Shown one piece after another: positions 31,372-42,500 of a DNA stretch of 42,500 nt; the stretch's first letter is position 1; every line of letters begins with the position of its first letter. The translations under genes and the position numbers were made by a program. The DNA is from Symbiodinium natans. Taxonomy: Eukaryota > Sar > Dinophyceae > Suessiales > Symbiodiniaceae. The stretch covers positions 1 through 42,500 of the forward strand of contig CAJNDS010000980.1 of NCBI GenBank assembly GCA_905221605.1, written 5' to 3'. The notes beneath the pieces are model-generated. The model had not been told where the DNA came from. It searched no databases and saw nothing but the letters and a program-made list of their open reading frames with translations.

Positions 31372-34300
31372 TTCAGATTTTCGTGTGCGGACATCACGCT
31401 GGCTCATGTGTTTGTTACCATTTGTGCCACTTTGGGGGCCTCAAACGATGTGGTGTTTTTTAGATACCAGGACAAGCATCAAGCATTGTATACCTTTACT
31501 AAATCGGAAACGCATGTTCAAAGCGAAGTGTGCCACTGAAGGCCATGTGGGCTCTGTAAGAGAAGCCTGCTGTGGCACTTTTAAAGAAAGGGCGGCCGTG
31601 AGATGAACGGATTACAACAAGCGATGAGGTCTGCATGTTGGCATGAGGAAGGTAGGGTGGGGCGCGGGATGTGCGGTTGGAACCAAAAAAAACACGATAC
31701 GGGTTTTCCATCAGGTAACTGCGCTCACGACGGGGTTTCTATGCTGGCCCATGTGCTTTGATGAAGTGGGTCCTGCTTGGAAGCAGTCCACAGATTGGGA
31801 AGGGCAGCTGGGCACGCTCGATCCTCGATTCTCCCGGTAACTTCATTCCATTCAAGAATACGATGTGGCATTGTTTGCCATATGCAGATACGGTTTTTAT
31901 TGGCATGCCTTTCAGACATTCCGGATGTTTCAAAATCATCCATGGGCAGCTGTTCTTCATGACGTAATCTCACACGCATCTTTCATTTCATGAACTAAAA
32001 GACATTCCCAATCGTAGGATTTATATGCGGTTTTGCTGCACCTTAGCCAACCAAAGCCAGGATTCGCAATTGAATCCATCTAAGACGACTATGTAAAGTT
32101 GTTACCAGTAGACAGAGATCCCTGTATGTTAAGAAGTTCTCGGGTCATCAAACTTGAAAGCTGCATAGACAGGCAGACCTGTGCACGCAGCAGAGAGCTT
32201 TCAAGGGCTGTGAGAAGTACTTTAGGGGTGTGAAGTGCCCTTGTAGCGATGCCCATGATGCTTAGAGATGGAAGCCTGCAATGACTTTGGCTGGTGCCTG
32301 AAATCTTGCATATGCCTTATACAGATCGCGATGGGGTGGGATGATGAATCTCAAACGAATGGGAGGGTGAATATACGATCGCATGGGGCGCACGCCTGCG
32401 GATGACATTTACGTAAGCTCAGGGGCAGGCGCTTGCAAGAACAGAAGATGCAGCTTTTCATCTGCGTTTAACATTCGAAGCCAAGATGGACAACATAGCA
32501 TGGCAAAGTAAGCAAGCTAAACCATGATCATTTCGAATCTTGCTGAAGACCTTCTATTACGCCAGGCAGGTTCTGGAGACTTGTTACCTATACGCGACTC
32601 CTGAACATCTTTCTGTGGTTGTAAAGTGAGAGGGTGAGGGGGGGGGAGGGGGCTGGGGCTGAGTGAGCGGCCATGTGTAGTCTAGTGATAGTTGATGATA
32701 CTTGGTTTTCCAGTTGACACTAGGCTCACTAGGCACCACCTGTGTTGGTATACAAGCGTTTATGGACAGCACACCGCCGTTCATCAAGAACGCCACTTCT
32801 TGGAATCATCTTTTTGGACAGTTTGAGTCCCTTGTTGTGCGTTCAACGTCTGGAGGTTTGGGAAGAAGCCGGAGGTCTTTGGGTGTGAGGGTCTTCAACT
32901 CCTGGCTTTCTAGGTGCGTTCGGCTGTTTGCTTCGGCGTCTGCGAGTGGCGTCGATCTTCATTTCAAGCCCCAAAGCCATGGCTACTGAACCCGAAGTGC
33001 CGAAGTAGTGAGCTTTAGGGTTTAGGGTATGGGGTTGAGGGTTTAGGGTTTAGGGCGAAAGATCATTACTCCGGTGACCGTGGAGTCCACTCGCATGTCC
33101 GACGCGAGGAGTGGGTTCGGTGCGAGTTTCCACTGGGTTGACCTTGGGCTCATTTTTCTGTAGGACAAAAACTGCCCCTTGATGCAGCAGAACAGTGTTT
33201 CGGGTTCCTTGGGTTGTTGTACCTCTATGGGGAAGACATGCACACTGCCAAGGCCAACGGCCTGAGCCCCAATGAAAAGAGGAGCCAGGAAGTAAGAAGC
33301 AAGCGAGTTCATTACAAATTGCCCACGGGGAGAGTCGGTTAGAGCTTGCAGAGTTCTTCACGTAACTGTCAATCGGCAGACGGCCGAGTCTTCTACGTTA
33401 GGACCTGCTACGGCACGAATCTCAAGTTTATATGGCAAGAAGCCTTCAGGTCAACCCGATGCATATCTCGCCAGGTATCAATCAGCTGGAGTCCGTTTTG
33501 TACTGCTTGCAGCTTGCAGTCGACACACGATACCAAGTTACAAGTAGGTAGGGTTGCAGGTGTAGAGCTCTACCATTCTACCTCTACTACCCGAGCAAGC
33601 TGCTGCTTGTGTTTGAAAGTCGGCAAGTTCGGAAGGGTGCAGGCGCCAACGTCGCAGTGGCATACGGTGCTTCAGTGCTGTAGGAAGCCCGCCCAAGGTT
33701 CAGCCCGAGAAAACCTGTAGAGGGGGGGAGAGGGGGGGGGGGTGTCACAAGCAATGAGAGGAACCATGTCACAGCTGCGGTCTGGGAGAGCAGATGACCC
33801 CTCCTGAAGCCCAATCCTGGGAGCACACCGATCACTACTGTGACTCTTTAAAGGCGACCACGCCAGACAGCAAAGGCGGGGCTATGCACTGCTGGGAGGC
33901 ATGCGTCCTCGTAAAGTCGAGGCTGACGATGAGCTAGCATCCATCCTGTTTCAAGGACCGATAAATCAACAGTTAAAGGTGCTTCGCGGATGCTCCTGGC
34001 CTGCAGCGCTTTAGTTTGCAACGACTGCGCATAGCTGCAGTGCAGCTCTTCCGGTACTCTCGGTTTCTGCGCCGATCGGACGCTGGTCCCTTAACAAGCC
34101 CCAGCACTGCACAGTGGAAAATCATCGACTTATTCCTCCGGAACGATACGCAGAAACTCGGGGCGTTTTGGAGTGCAGAAGACGTCGAAGCATGGCATGG
34201 AATTTCTCTTCTTCCCAAAACTCATGTTGGCCATGCAAATCCTCAAACCCTTCAAATCCTTGACCTTTTCCGCAGCATGTCACGAGATCCGAAAAAGGTC

Positions 34301-36540
34301 ACAGAGAGGAAGGCATCAGCGGCTTCAGGGGCTTCGGGGAGTGCACGTTTGGCCACAACTCCTGGTGCTACTGGATGAAGAGCGTTGCTGGCAGGGTCTC
34401 GTGCTCGGGGGTGTGGCGTCCTGGCAGCGCCTAGGGCGAATCGACAAGGCCGGATGGGATCTTGTCGGAATTCTAAGGCTACGAGAGGCTCTTGCATGCA
34501 GACTGAGGCACCATCGCATCCGCTGTTCCTGTTTGCATTCCTGGACTCAAGGTGCAGAAGAAGGCACGCGACAAGGAGATCGATGAGGCTACGCGCGTCC
34601 CAAACTCCAGCAGCCCTACTCGTTTTAAAGCCTGTTTTGGTGAGTCCGCTTCTCCCACAACAGGTCATCGATGCCTTGAAGTCGCAGCCCGACGGCACGC
34701 CCGACATCGTCGAGCGCATTGGGGATCAGGGCAAGCAGGGGCCTCGGCCTGTGGCGTTGAGTTAGAGGTTGCGTAGAACCCCAAACCCCGAAACCATCTA
34801 TAATTCCCCTTCAACCCCCAACAGCCTAACTCCCAAGGTTGCTCTGTCCCTAAACCCTGACAAAATCCTTGAAACGCACAAGCGCCGGAGTCTCCGCAGA
34901 ACCCTGAAGCCGACATGGACTGTAAACCACCTCCCCCCTCCCCTCACAGGATCCTCACGGAGGGCCAGCTGAAGGAAAAGAAGCTGCTAACGGACAAGAC
35001 CAAGGACAGCGTTTGGGTGTGTTGAGACATGTTGGGACCAGGGCCCCCATAGCCGGGACAGACGAAATACAGTCCATCTGCCAGGATCGCCTCCTCAAGC
35101 GATGAGGGGGGGCGCCCTGCATGCCTGCAACTGCACGTCTCTCCAGCTTGCAGTTGGCCTACACGTGCCACGTGCACTGACAAGAAGTCTTCAGGCGACT
35201 GAGGCGCCAGTGAGATAATGGATGCCCTGCAGTACCTGAAGGCCCGAACATTAACCCGATTGCTGCCCGAAGGATGGCGTTTGCCAGGTACTGCAGGATC
35301 TGCGATATCAGAAGTGCGACGTTCAAGCCGGGTTCACTTTTTCAAAACCCCCGCGAAAACCAATGCATCGGGTGAATGAAGGGTGCCGGTTCCGTGTCGA
35401 GAGGTGCCAAATTCTCCGAGATAGGGTAGGTTGCCCTGAGCAAAGAGCACTCAGTAGAGATGAAGCCCTGCATTGTAAGCTTAGGGCTTTAGGAATTTTA
35501 GGGTTTAGGCAGTTTCGGCTTGAGGGTGGGAGCTCTTGGCAAAGCGGTTTTGTCGGGCGGCGATTTTCCCACGCAGCCACGCTCGTCGGGATGCCGAGGA
35601 TGCACGTCAGAGTTTCAGTTCCGAATTTCATTCGTGTTAAGGAGCCGTCAAGGGGTTTGGCAACAAGTAGTCAGGCAGTCCACCGCGCAAAGCAACCGAA
35701 GTCCCGATATTGCCCGTTAAGAACGACTACGTTGCGACATTAGGCAGCCATCCCGAATATGTGAGAGCAGTGTGAGAGCATTCGTGCGATTTCGTGCGCG
35801 TCTTGCAGAGTGTGGTTTCGTGCCGTGAATCCCAGACCAAGCGCGAGAATCCGGGTTCCAAAAGCTGCGATCGGTTTGGGAAGCTTTGGCCTCCAGTAGC
35901 ATGTGGGGGTTTCCTTTTTAGGGTACCTATTTCTAGGGGATTCTACTCAACTTGGGGCATGCAGCGGGGTGCCCCTAGTTTGGGACATGCTCATTTTGGG
36001 GTTGTGGGGACAGTCCCGCAGAATCCCGAGAGGCCGGCCTTTGAGTGCCCAAGCAGAGGGTCTAAGAAATCTGCCCTTGGCCAATCCTTTTGCAGGCTGG
36101 GGGGCCCTCGCTAGATTCGTTAGGAAGATCCATGTCCAAGGAGGACAACGAGAGAGTGCTTTCAGCCACCTGCCCTTTCAGGCCCTAGGCATGCATCCCC
36201 CTATTCAACGCTCGGAAGAAAACTATCAACATGGAGCTCCCTGAGCCCTGGGATGCAAGGATTCAAGGCGTGGTGCTTAAGGCTGTGCCGTATAACTCAT
36301 GTATAGCTATGTATAGCTCATCTCGTATCTAGACGCCCCTTGTATTCCCATACTGGCTCCATACATCCAGCAGCGCTCTGGCCCAAGACACCAGAGTACG
36401 GGTTGAGGCGCGTTGCCAGAGGCCCGTCCGCTGCCATACGCAGCAGTCTCTCAGAGTGTGTCTGCCTTCAAAGTTATGTACAAAACACCAAGGCCACCTA
36501 ACGCTGCACTGCTTTCGGTTTTCGCACACACATGCGCAAT
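31372..36540. other. Non-coding flank with G-runs and TTTAGGG words
   Basis: No supported gene. Visible are poly-G tracts (near 32639-32655 and 33720-33743), a cluster of TTTAGGG-like words at 33010-33056, and similar words near 35480-35507. The minus-strand frame at 34252-34719 and its neighbours show no domains. Confidence 0.5.
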
Positions 36541-36544
36541 TGTA

Positions 36545-36731
36545 CCGCGACCACGACGAACACGACGACCACGACGACCACGACGACCACTACCACGACC
36601 ACCACCACGACCACGACCACGACCACGACCACCACCACGATGACCACGAGCGCGACCGCGACGACGACGACGACCACCACCACTGCCGCCGTCGCCGCCG
36701 CCACCACCACCACCACCACGACGACGACGAG

Positions 36732-36766
<35 letters not shown>

Positions 36767-36768
36767 TG
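36545..36768. repeat. Trinucleotide repeat tract (GAC/CCA/ACG units)
   Basis: About 220 nt of mixed CGA/CCA/CCG triplets keep three-base periodicity throughout. Every frame is therefore open on both strands, giving His/Asp, Thr, Arg or Val/Ser strings. The overlapping frames are artefacts of triplet periodicity. Confidence 0.93.
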
Positions 36769-38920
36769 CACAACGCATTGCACAAGGATGTGGAGCACCA
36801 CACGCCGCACGCTGTCACGGGTTTCAAGGCCTTTGCGAAACAAACGTGAGCTTTCAAAGTTTTGCTCCGGGTCCTGCTTAAAACCTAGGCGAAAACGCAG
36901 TTTACTTCAGCCTCTAGTGTTTCGCGCGCCTGAGTTTCCGGGAATTTTCCTCGAAATGTGCTCCCGCTCGGGTTTCGTGCATGCCTCTGCAGATCCCTAA
37001 CAGGGAGCCGTCGCCGCGTTTGAATAGTCCAGCACAGACAGGTGTGTCCTTGCATTCAACCGGCTGTAGCATTGGAGCAGTGACCCGGACCTGAACCCTA
37101 CACGACCCTTGCAAAGCTTCTCCGAAACTTTGGAGGCACCAGCTCCCAACGACATGACGGACCGCTTCTACCCGGTTGGCCTCGAGGTGGGCGTCTGCGT
37201 AAAACTGAGAGCGTTGCTCTATTCAACACCCGAACCTGAAGTGTTGAATCAGGCCCTCCAGCCTCTCAAAGCCCCTCAAAACGCGGCTGAACGCAGCCCA
37301 AACGCAAAGCTTTCTAGTCCAGATTCCTGCATCGATTCCGTCAAGAGTGCAGCTGACCAAGCACCGGCTCTCAACACAGTGTAGTGAGTGTAGTGGAGAG
37401 CTACAAATCGCGAGCGAAAAGGCCGAAGCTGACAACTGGAAGACGACCTATGAGGCTCGGGGGTCACTTGTGGCGTCCTGGGTCACATAGTGGAAACTTG
37501 CAGTCGGTGTAACCCCTGTATGAGTGACCCTCCAGAATCCAGTGCTAAACCAAGCAGTTCTTGATACAGGAACCTTGATAGATGGGTTTTCATGAGAGTT
37601 TTCATTGCAGATTCCCATCTTGGGACCCGAGCAGAAATCCGTCGCCTCCCAGCTCCAGGTGATGAACGAGATGCGGTCGTTTGCTCGCAGCCCCTACCCA
37701 CCAGGACGAGCGGGTATTGGGTCACGGGCAATTTCCAAGCTGCACGGTTCAGTGAATCGGAGTTTTGTGGCGAGCTCCTGAGTTCATAGCGGAGCTTGGA
37801 GCGGCGCAGTTTGTACAATGTACTCGTACACCAGACTGCGGCTGTTAACGGAGAAATCTCGGGACGAATCAGTGGCATACTCCCTATCCGTAAATCTTGG
37901 AAGGCACAGCCATCCACCAGCCTGGAGCTCGGGACCATTTCGGCTATAGCGCGCCGGGCCCGATCGCGAGCAGGCCCGTTTGGCTTTGGGGAAGGGTTTT
38001 GGAGGCCTTTTCGGGCAGGAGGTTGCCAAAACACGGCTTGCAGAGCTTTTTCTTCAGATGGCCGATCGGGTTTGCACACCCAATTCTCCATCATGGGCCT
38101 GCGCTATGCTGATTGTTTCCCCGGAAGACCTTAGTGGCCTTAGTGACCAAGTGTTGGTTTGCAATTTGATCCCAGCATTCCCGGGCAGCCAGGCTCGTGC
38201 TCGTCGCGTTGTACGCATGTACATATGTCATTCACGAAAAGTACGGTTTTTCTCGCATTGGCCGACAGGTGCATAAGTTGTCAGTCATGCTTTCACTGTG
38301 CACATGTAGTTGGACACTGGCCTTCGTGTCGTGACTTTAAAAGGCCTGCGACAGTTCTCGCGTTGCCCCCATTGTTGAGACTCGAGATTTTGGGTTCAGA
38401 CGTTTCCATAGGGATCCTGAAAGCCCTTCCGAGTGCGAAGCGCAGACCATGGTCCGTCAAGGGAGTTCGTCTTAAGTCCTCCGATGCACTCCTCCTTGCT
38501 CCTCTGAGCCAGGCTGACGAACTCCGAGCTGGTCTGGGCACCCAATTCCTGGACCAGTTCAAGCGCGGGTGAAGATGTGTTGAAGCTCTTTGAAGACTGT
38601 TCGGCCCCGTACCCTCGTTTTCCGAATCTTCTCCAGTGTTTAGGAGGCCCGGTCAATCTTCTCCAGGCCCTCACGGAAGACACAGACATCCCCAACCCGC
38701 GCGAGCACATGGCCATCACGCGCATCCAGGCGGGTTTTCTAGGTGCTGAAGCCGGCAGTTCCCAGACGCGAGGTGACATAATCCTGTGATGAAAGGAGCC
38801 GGATGACCGTAGAGTCTTCGAGAAGCATGATGTGGACGAGATGTTGAGGCGCGCTTAGAGCACTTTTGAGGCAGAGAACCATGCTAATCATCGAACCATC
38901 GTAGTAATCGTAGTACTACA
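36769..38920. other. Non-coding flank
   Basis: No supported gene. Several frames of 100-200 codons overlap on both strands (for example 37483-38094 minus and 38159-38572 plus), but none shows a domain, a consistent start context or a conserved neighbour. Confidence 0.5.
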
Positions 38921-39121
38921 AACAGTAGTAGCAGTAGTAGCAGTAGTAGCAGTAGTAGCAGTAGTAGCAGTAGTAGCAGTAGTAGCAGTCGTAGCAGTCG
39001 TCGTCATCGTCGTCGTCGTCGTCGTCCTCGTCGTCCTCGTCGTCCTCGTCGTCCTCGTCGTCCTCGTCGTCCTCGTCGTCCTCGTCGCCCTCGTCGTCCT
39101 CGTCGTCCTCGTCGTCCTCCG
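38921..39121. repeat. Compound trinucleotide repeat: (GTAGCA/GTAGTA)n then (CGT/CCT)n
   Basis: GTAGTAGCA units pass near 38990 into CGTCGTC and then CCTCGTCGT nine-base units, with clear nine-base periodicity. The minus-strand frame starting in it encodes Arg/Gly repeats. Confidence 0.93.
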
Positions 39122-39535
39122 CGTAAGAGCAGCAGTATCAATCCTCTTAATAGTCTCTTAATGAACACAAGCATCACAATGATGATACTGTATTTTACCT
39201 GACAGTGAAGAATCATAACGGGCACAAGAACCACAGTAGGGATAACAATCAGAACAAGGGCTCTAGAGCGGCAAGCCCGGAGCCACGTTGTTGGCGTAGC
39301 GTTGCCTCGAAGAAGCCCGCCTTTGCCGCAACTCGTGCAAGAGCACCCACAAAAGGGGCAACCTCCGAAACATGTGAATGCCCATGCAACAGCTCGAATC
39401 CGCGCTCTTTTGGCAGCTCTAGGACCTACAACTCGCCAGTGGCCAAAGCCACCCTGTCGCCGAGCAAGCCGCAGTCGCTGGCAAAGGCGCGCGTTTTGGG
39501 CTTTTTGAGGTTGGGGTTCAGGGTTGAACAACAAG

Positions 39536-39536
<1 letters not shown>

Positions 39537-39578
<42 letters not shown>

Positions 39579-39579
39579 G

Positions 39580-39618
<39 letters not shown>

Positions 39619-39620
39619 GG
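39537..39620. repeat. (CAT)n microsatellite
   Basis: About 28 CAT triplets with one interruption (CATGATCAT). It is flanked by non-repetitive sequence. Poly-Ile, poly-Asp or poly-Met frames across it are artefacts. Confidence 0.95.
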
Positions 39621-42500
39621 GCTCAGAACCGCTCCACAAGTAGGCATGGGAATCGTAGTAATCATAGCAAAGGGGAGTGAGGCAAACGCTCCCACAGAAG
39701 CTGTCAAGCGCAGTTGTGTCCGGGAGAGCTGGGAACCCTGCTTCTTCAGGAGACCGCCCTACGCGGCACAAAATGAGACCACACACACACAACCCCCGAA
39801 GCTCAAAGCGCCGAAGACCTTCTCGCTGCCCACCATCTCTCGGCGGAGCGAAGCGCCGCCAAAGCTCTCCGAGGTTGGGCGGGGAAGGTTGGGGTCCCCG
39901 AAAGGTCTGGCAGGTGATGACAGATATCTTTGAGAATGGTTGGGGCCTGGGTTTTGTTGTTGATCTCCCGTTCAGGGATCTTGCGTTTTTGGAGTCCGGT
40001 CTGAATGTGTCGGCACAAGGGAACTCGGTTGCGGTCAGCTTGATTTTTGGGTTTTGTCAAGGTTCGCTTCTGCGGCCTACAAACGCCCTGAGCCCCTGTT
40101 TGTGTTGTGCTCTTTATGTTGCAGCACTAACAGTGGCAGCGGATGTGGGCCTCGTCACCCTGCAGCATTCTCAAGCTAGATCGTTGTCCTCCCATTCAAC
40201 TTCATCAGTAATGGCGCCTTCTCCGGTCAAGGGGCCAGGTCCTGCACCTAAGATTGGAGGGGTGCTAGTGCACAATGGCGGCCGAGCGGATGAATGTCCA
40301 GGCTCCTAAACTCCCATAAGCTTCCTAAATCTGCAGTCCTGTTAAGCCATGGAAACCTGCCCCAAACTTGGCTTCTGTCCCAGCGCAACCCGGTCATCAA
40401 GAAGTTGGAAGACGCACACTTCTCTTACTTCGCAGGGCGCTGAGCTACTCCGGGCCCGTGGCCCTAAACCCTTAACCCCAATCGCACAGACACAACCACG
40501 AACTGACTGAACCCTAGTTTGGCAGCTTTTGCTTTCCGATTGTACACACAATGTTAGTGCTCCCAAATTTTGATCTGATTTGATCTGCGGATGCCCGAAT
40601 CCCAATGACAGTTCGGTTGTGTCTGAATCCCATTGTCGTCTTGAAGGGCCGATTCATGTCGTTCGCGCCTCAGCGATGATCGGAAAGTGTGGAACTTTGA
40701 CACGGACAATAGGTGTATCCCGAAGAAACCTAAAATTCTACAAGCTTTATTGTAGGAACCCAGCCAAGGGCACCCCTATTTTCGGAAATGCCCACATGCT
40801 GCTTTATTTAAGGAACTCCCAGCTCGGTCCCCTGAATCCATTGCCCGAGGTGCCCAAAAACATGCAGCGTGAGCACAAGCCGCTCGGCGAATCTCTGCCA
40901 GGGTGGTTCTCGGGTTTACTGCAGACGAGGGTTTCTGCAGGCTCTTGGTTTTCCAGTACTTGAACACGTGCTGTTCTTTCGGGTGAGTTGGCACACTTCA
41001 GGACTGAAAGAAAATGTAGAGGACGACCCCTCTCTGCCTCGGACCTCCTAAGCCCCAAGCCCCAAGCCCGAGAGCTGCTGGGGCATGTGCTGCCAGGGAT
41101 CGTTTGAACACTGCCGCCCTCAGCAAGCTGAAGAAGGCGCGGCCCAGCTTGGGTTGATATTTTTTAAGGCTTTAAGGGCTGCGTGTGGTTCTCTAACAGA
41201 TCTAGCAGGTTGTGTCGGTAGCTGGCATGGGTCAGGGCTGGGCCCCTTGCACTCTCCGCGATGTGCCCACGTGTGGTGTTTTGCCATAGCATGCCTGTGC
41301 ACACCTTCACGAAGCTCTGGCCATTTTGTCCCTGATACTTGGTCCAACGGGCATGGCTCTCAGGCGAACATGATCTCCTTCCCCTTCACAGGCGCTGCCG
41401 CGAGACACCCCTTCTTTTTTTGTTGTTGGCCCAAAGCTCCGAAGCCTATTCCCCTGCCTAATCTCTCCCCTACTGGTGTAGCTGGAGTGTAGCAGGGTGC
41501 AGTGTCTTGCCGCCGGGGGCCAAGCTAGGTGTTCCGAAGCCCAATTGGGGAAACCAGGGGTCGACCCAAAATCTCACGGTTGTCCAGCTCTGGGCGCTGA
41601 AGTCTCTCTAGGGATTTGGGGTTTGGTCGGGGGTGTGTGGGGGTCGGAAGTCGGTGGTCCTGTGTCCGAAGCCGCCCTGCTTGCAAGGCGAGGGCACTGG
41701 ATTTCGGAGCCAGGGCGGCTTGGCATGTTTCCTTCTTTGCTTTGGCACTGCATTTCGTCTTGGATGAGCCGGATGAAGGGTTGGGTATGAAGGGCTGATC
41801 TCAAGGTGGAGCCCAAACATGCGCCTGTTCAAGCCACTCGCCATTTTGACACCCGAAAGTGTCAGCACCGTACACGTGCCCAGTGCGACTACATGTGACT
41901 TTTCTAAAATCTTTAAAGCCCCAAACCCGAAGCCACCGCCAGGCTCGGGCGCAAACTGGTGGCCTTCGGGTAGCTACGCCCAGGTGCCCACCTCGTGACC
42001 TGGCAAGGACTGGGATCCACAAGACTCCACTGCTACAACCTCTGGTTGTACCCGTTTCCTGTTTCTATCAGGTTTGGGTTCCCATTTTCCTTCTAGGCCC
42101 CATGAAGCTAGCACGGCTTCCCTTCTTTGCTTCTTTTTATGTTGCAGGCAGGGATCGTAGGCACGTCATAGATTCGGGGCTATTGAGGGGCGCTGGTGTG
42201 TAATGGCTTCAGGCTTTAGGCTGGGTTGTTTCTGGGCTGTGGAGTGGGATTTAAGGTCAAGGTCATATTTAATGCCATAATATGATTGTTTGCACTTCGC
42301 TTCCATCCCGCGGATATGTCCCATAGGGTTTGCTGTAAGGCTTTGTGCCTGTTCGGATCTAGGGTTTGAAGGGTGTTTTCGGGGTTAGGGTTTAGGCCAG
42401 TGTAGGCTCCACGGTGCGATAGGTTCTGGGTCCCACTCACCTCAAAGAGCGTGCGGCCTCGCGGTTTCAAGCTTTCGCGATTGAACCCTGAATTCAGGCG
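39621..42500. other. Non-coding 3' flank
   Basis: No supported gene. The composition resembles 28360-31280, with degenerate TTTAGGG-type words (for example near 40466-40480 and 42360-42392) and short overlapping frames on both strands. No retroelement sequence or ATAG signature is visible. Confidence 0.5.

Noticed and set aside
34016-34765. Cluster of overlapping frames in the 3' flank
   Set aside because: Frames overlap on both strands, share no domain or start context, and resemble chance frames in GC-rich DNA.
36451-36881. Overlapping frames on both strands across the GAC/CCA tract
   Set aside because: All frames are open because the tract is a triplet repeat; no domain outside it.
39004-39792. 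Minus-strand frame encoding poly-Arg/Gly and poly-Asp
   Set aside because: It is made by triplet repeats at both ends; repeat periodicity keeps the frame open.

Overview
The window looks like nuclear DNA of a dinoflagellate, or a close alveolate relative. Three things point there. The reverse transcriptase is of the divergent Ty1/copia type I associate with dinoflagellates (ALYGHPDAG, YVDD, WEKHCEKA). The flanks hold CCCTAAA/TTTAGGG telomere-type motifs. The flanks are otherwise gene-poor and full of simple repeats. The organism call is an inference (about 0.7). No rRNA, tRNA, CRISPR or bacterial-type operon was seen.

Layout. 1-2290 is non-coding flank with microsatellites, a telomere-like tract and stem-loops. 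2290-2619 is a leader-like stretch that already carries the base signature of the element. 2620-26894 is one giant LTR retrotransposon of about 24.3 kb, bounded by two 296-bp direct repeats that are identical as read. 26895-42500 is repeat-rich flank with one possible host or foreign reading frame just downstream of the 3' LTR. The rest is low-complexity DNA, including three large trinucleotide-repeat tracts.

The element encodes about 7,850 codons in five + strand frames: ORF0 (159 aa, acidic), ORF1 (gag-like: long coiled coil, treble-clef/RING-like zinc finger, capsid-like helical region, two CCCH fingers), ORF2 (aspartic protease, cytosine-methyltransferase-like domain, integrase zinc knuckle and first half of the integrase core), ORF3 (second half of the integrase core, a 2-oxoglutarate/Fe(II)-oxygenase-like domain placed inside the integrase C-terminal region, the SH3-like integrase tail, over 1,000 unassigned residues, reverse transcriptase, a cut-short RNase H) and ORF4 (2,924 aa, mostly unknown, with an ADP-ribosyltransferase-like motif, a zinc finger and C-terminal coiled coil; it ends inside the 3' LTR). 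Each ORF lies in the -1 frame relative to the one before it, and the integrase active site is divided across one of these frame changes.

The most interesting points are: (i) a DNA-methyltransferase-like and a TET/JBP-like oxygenase-like domain in the same element, a possible write-and-oxidise pair; (ii) the chain of four -1 frame junctions in an element whose LTRs show no decay; (iii) a strong, strand-asymmetric enrichment of ATAG (mostly GATAG) along the whole element and its leader, absent from sampled flanks; (iv) the giant ORF4 with no recognisable counterpart in ordinary copia elements.
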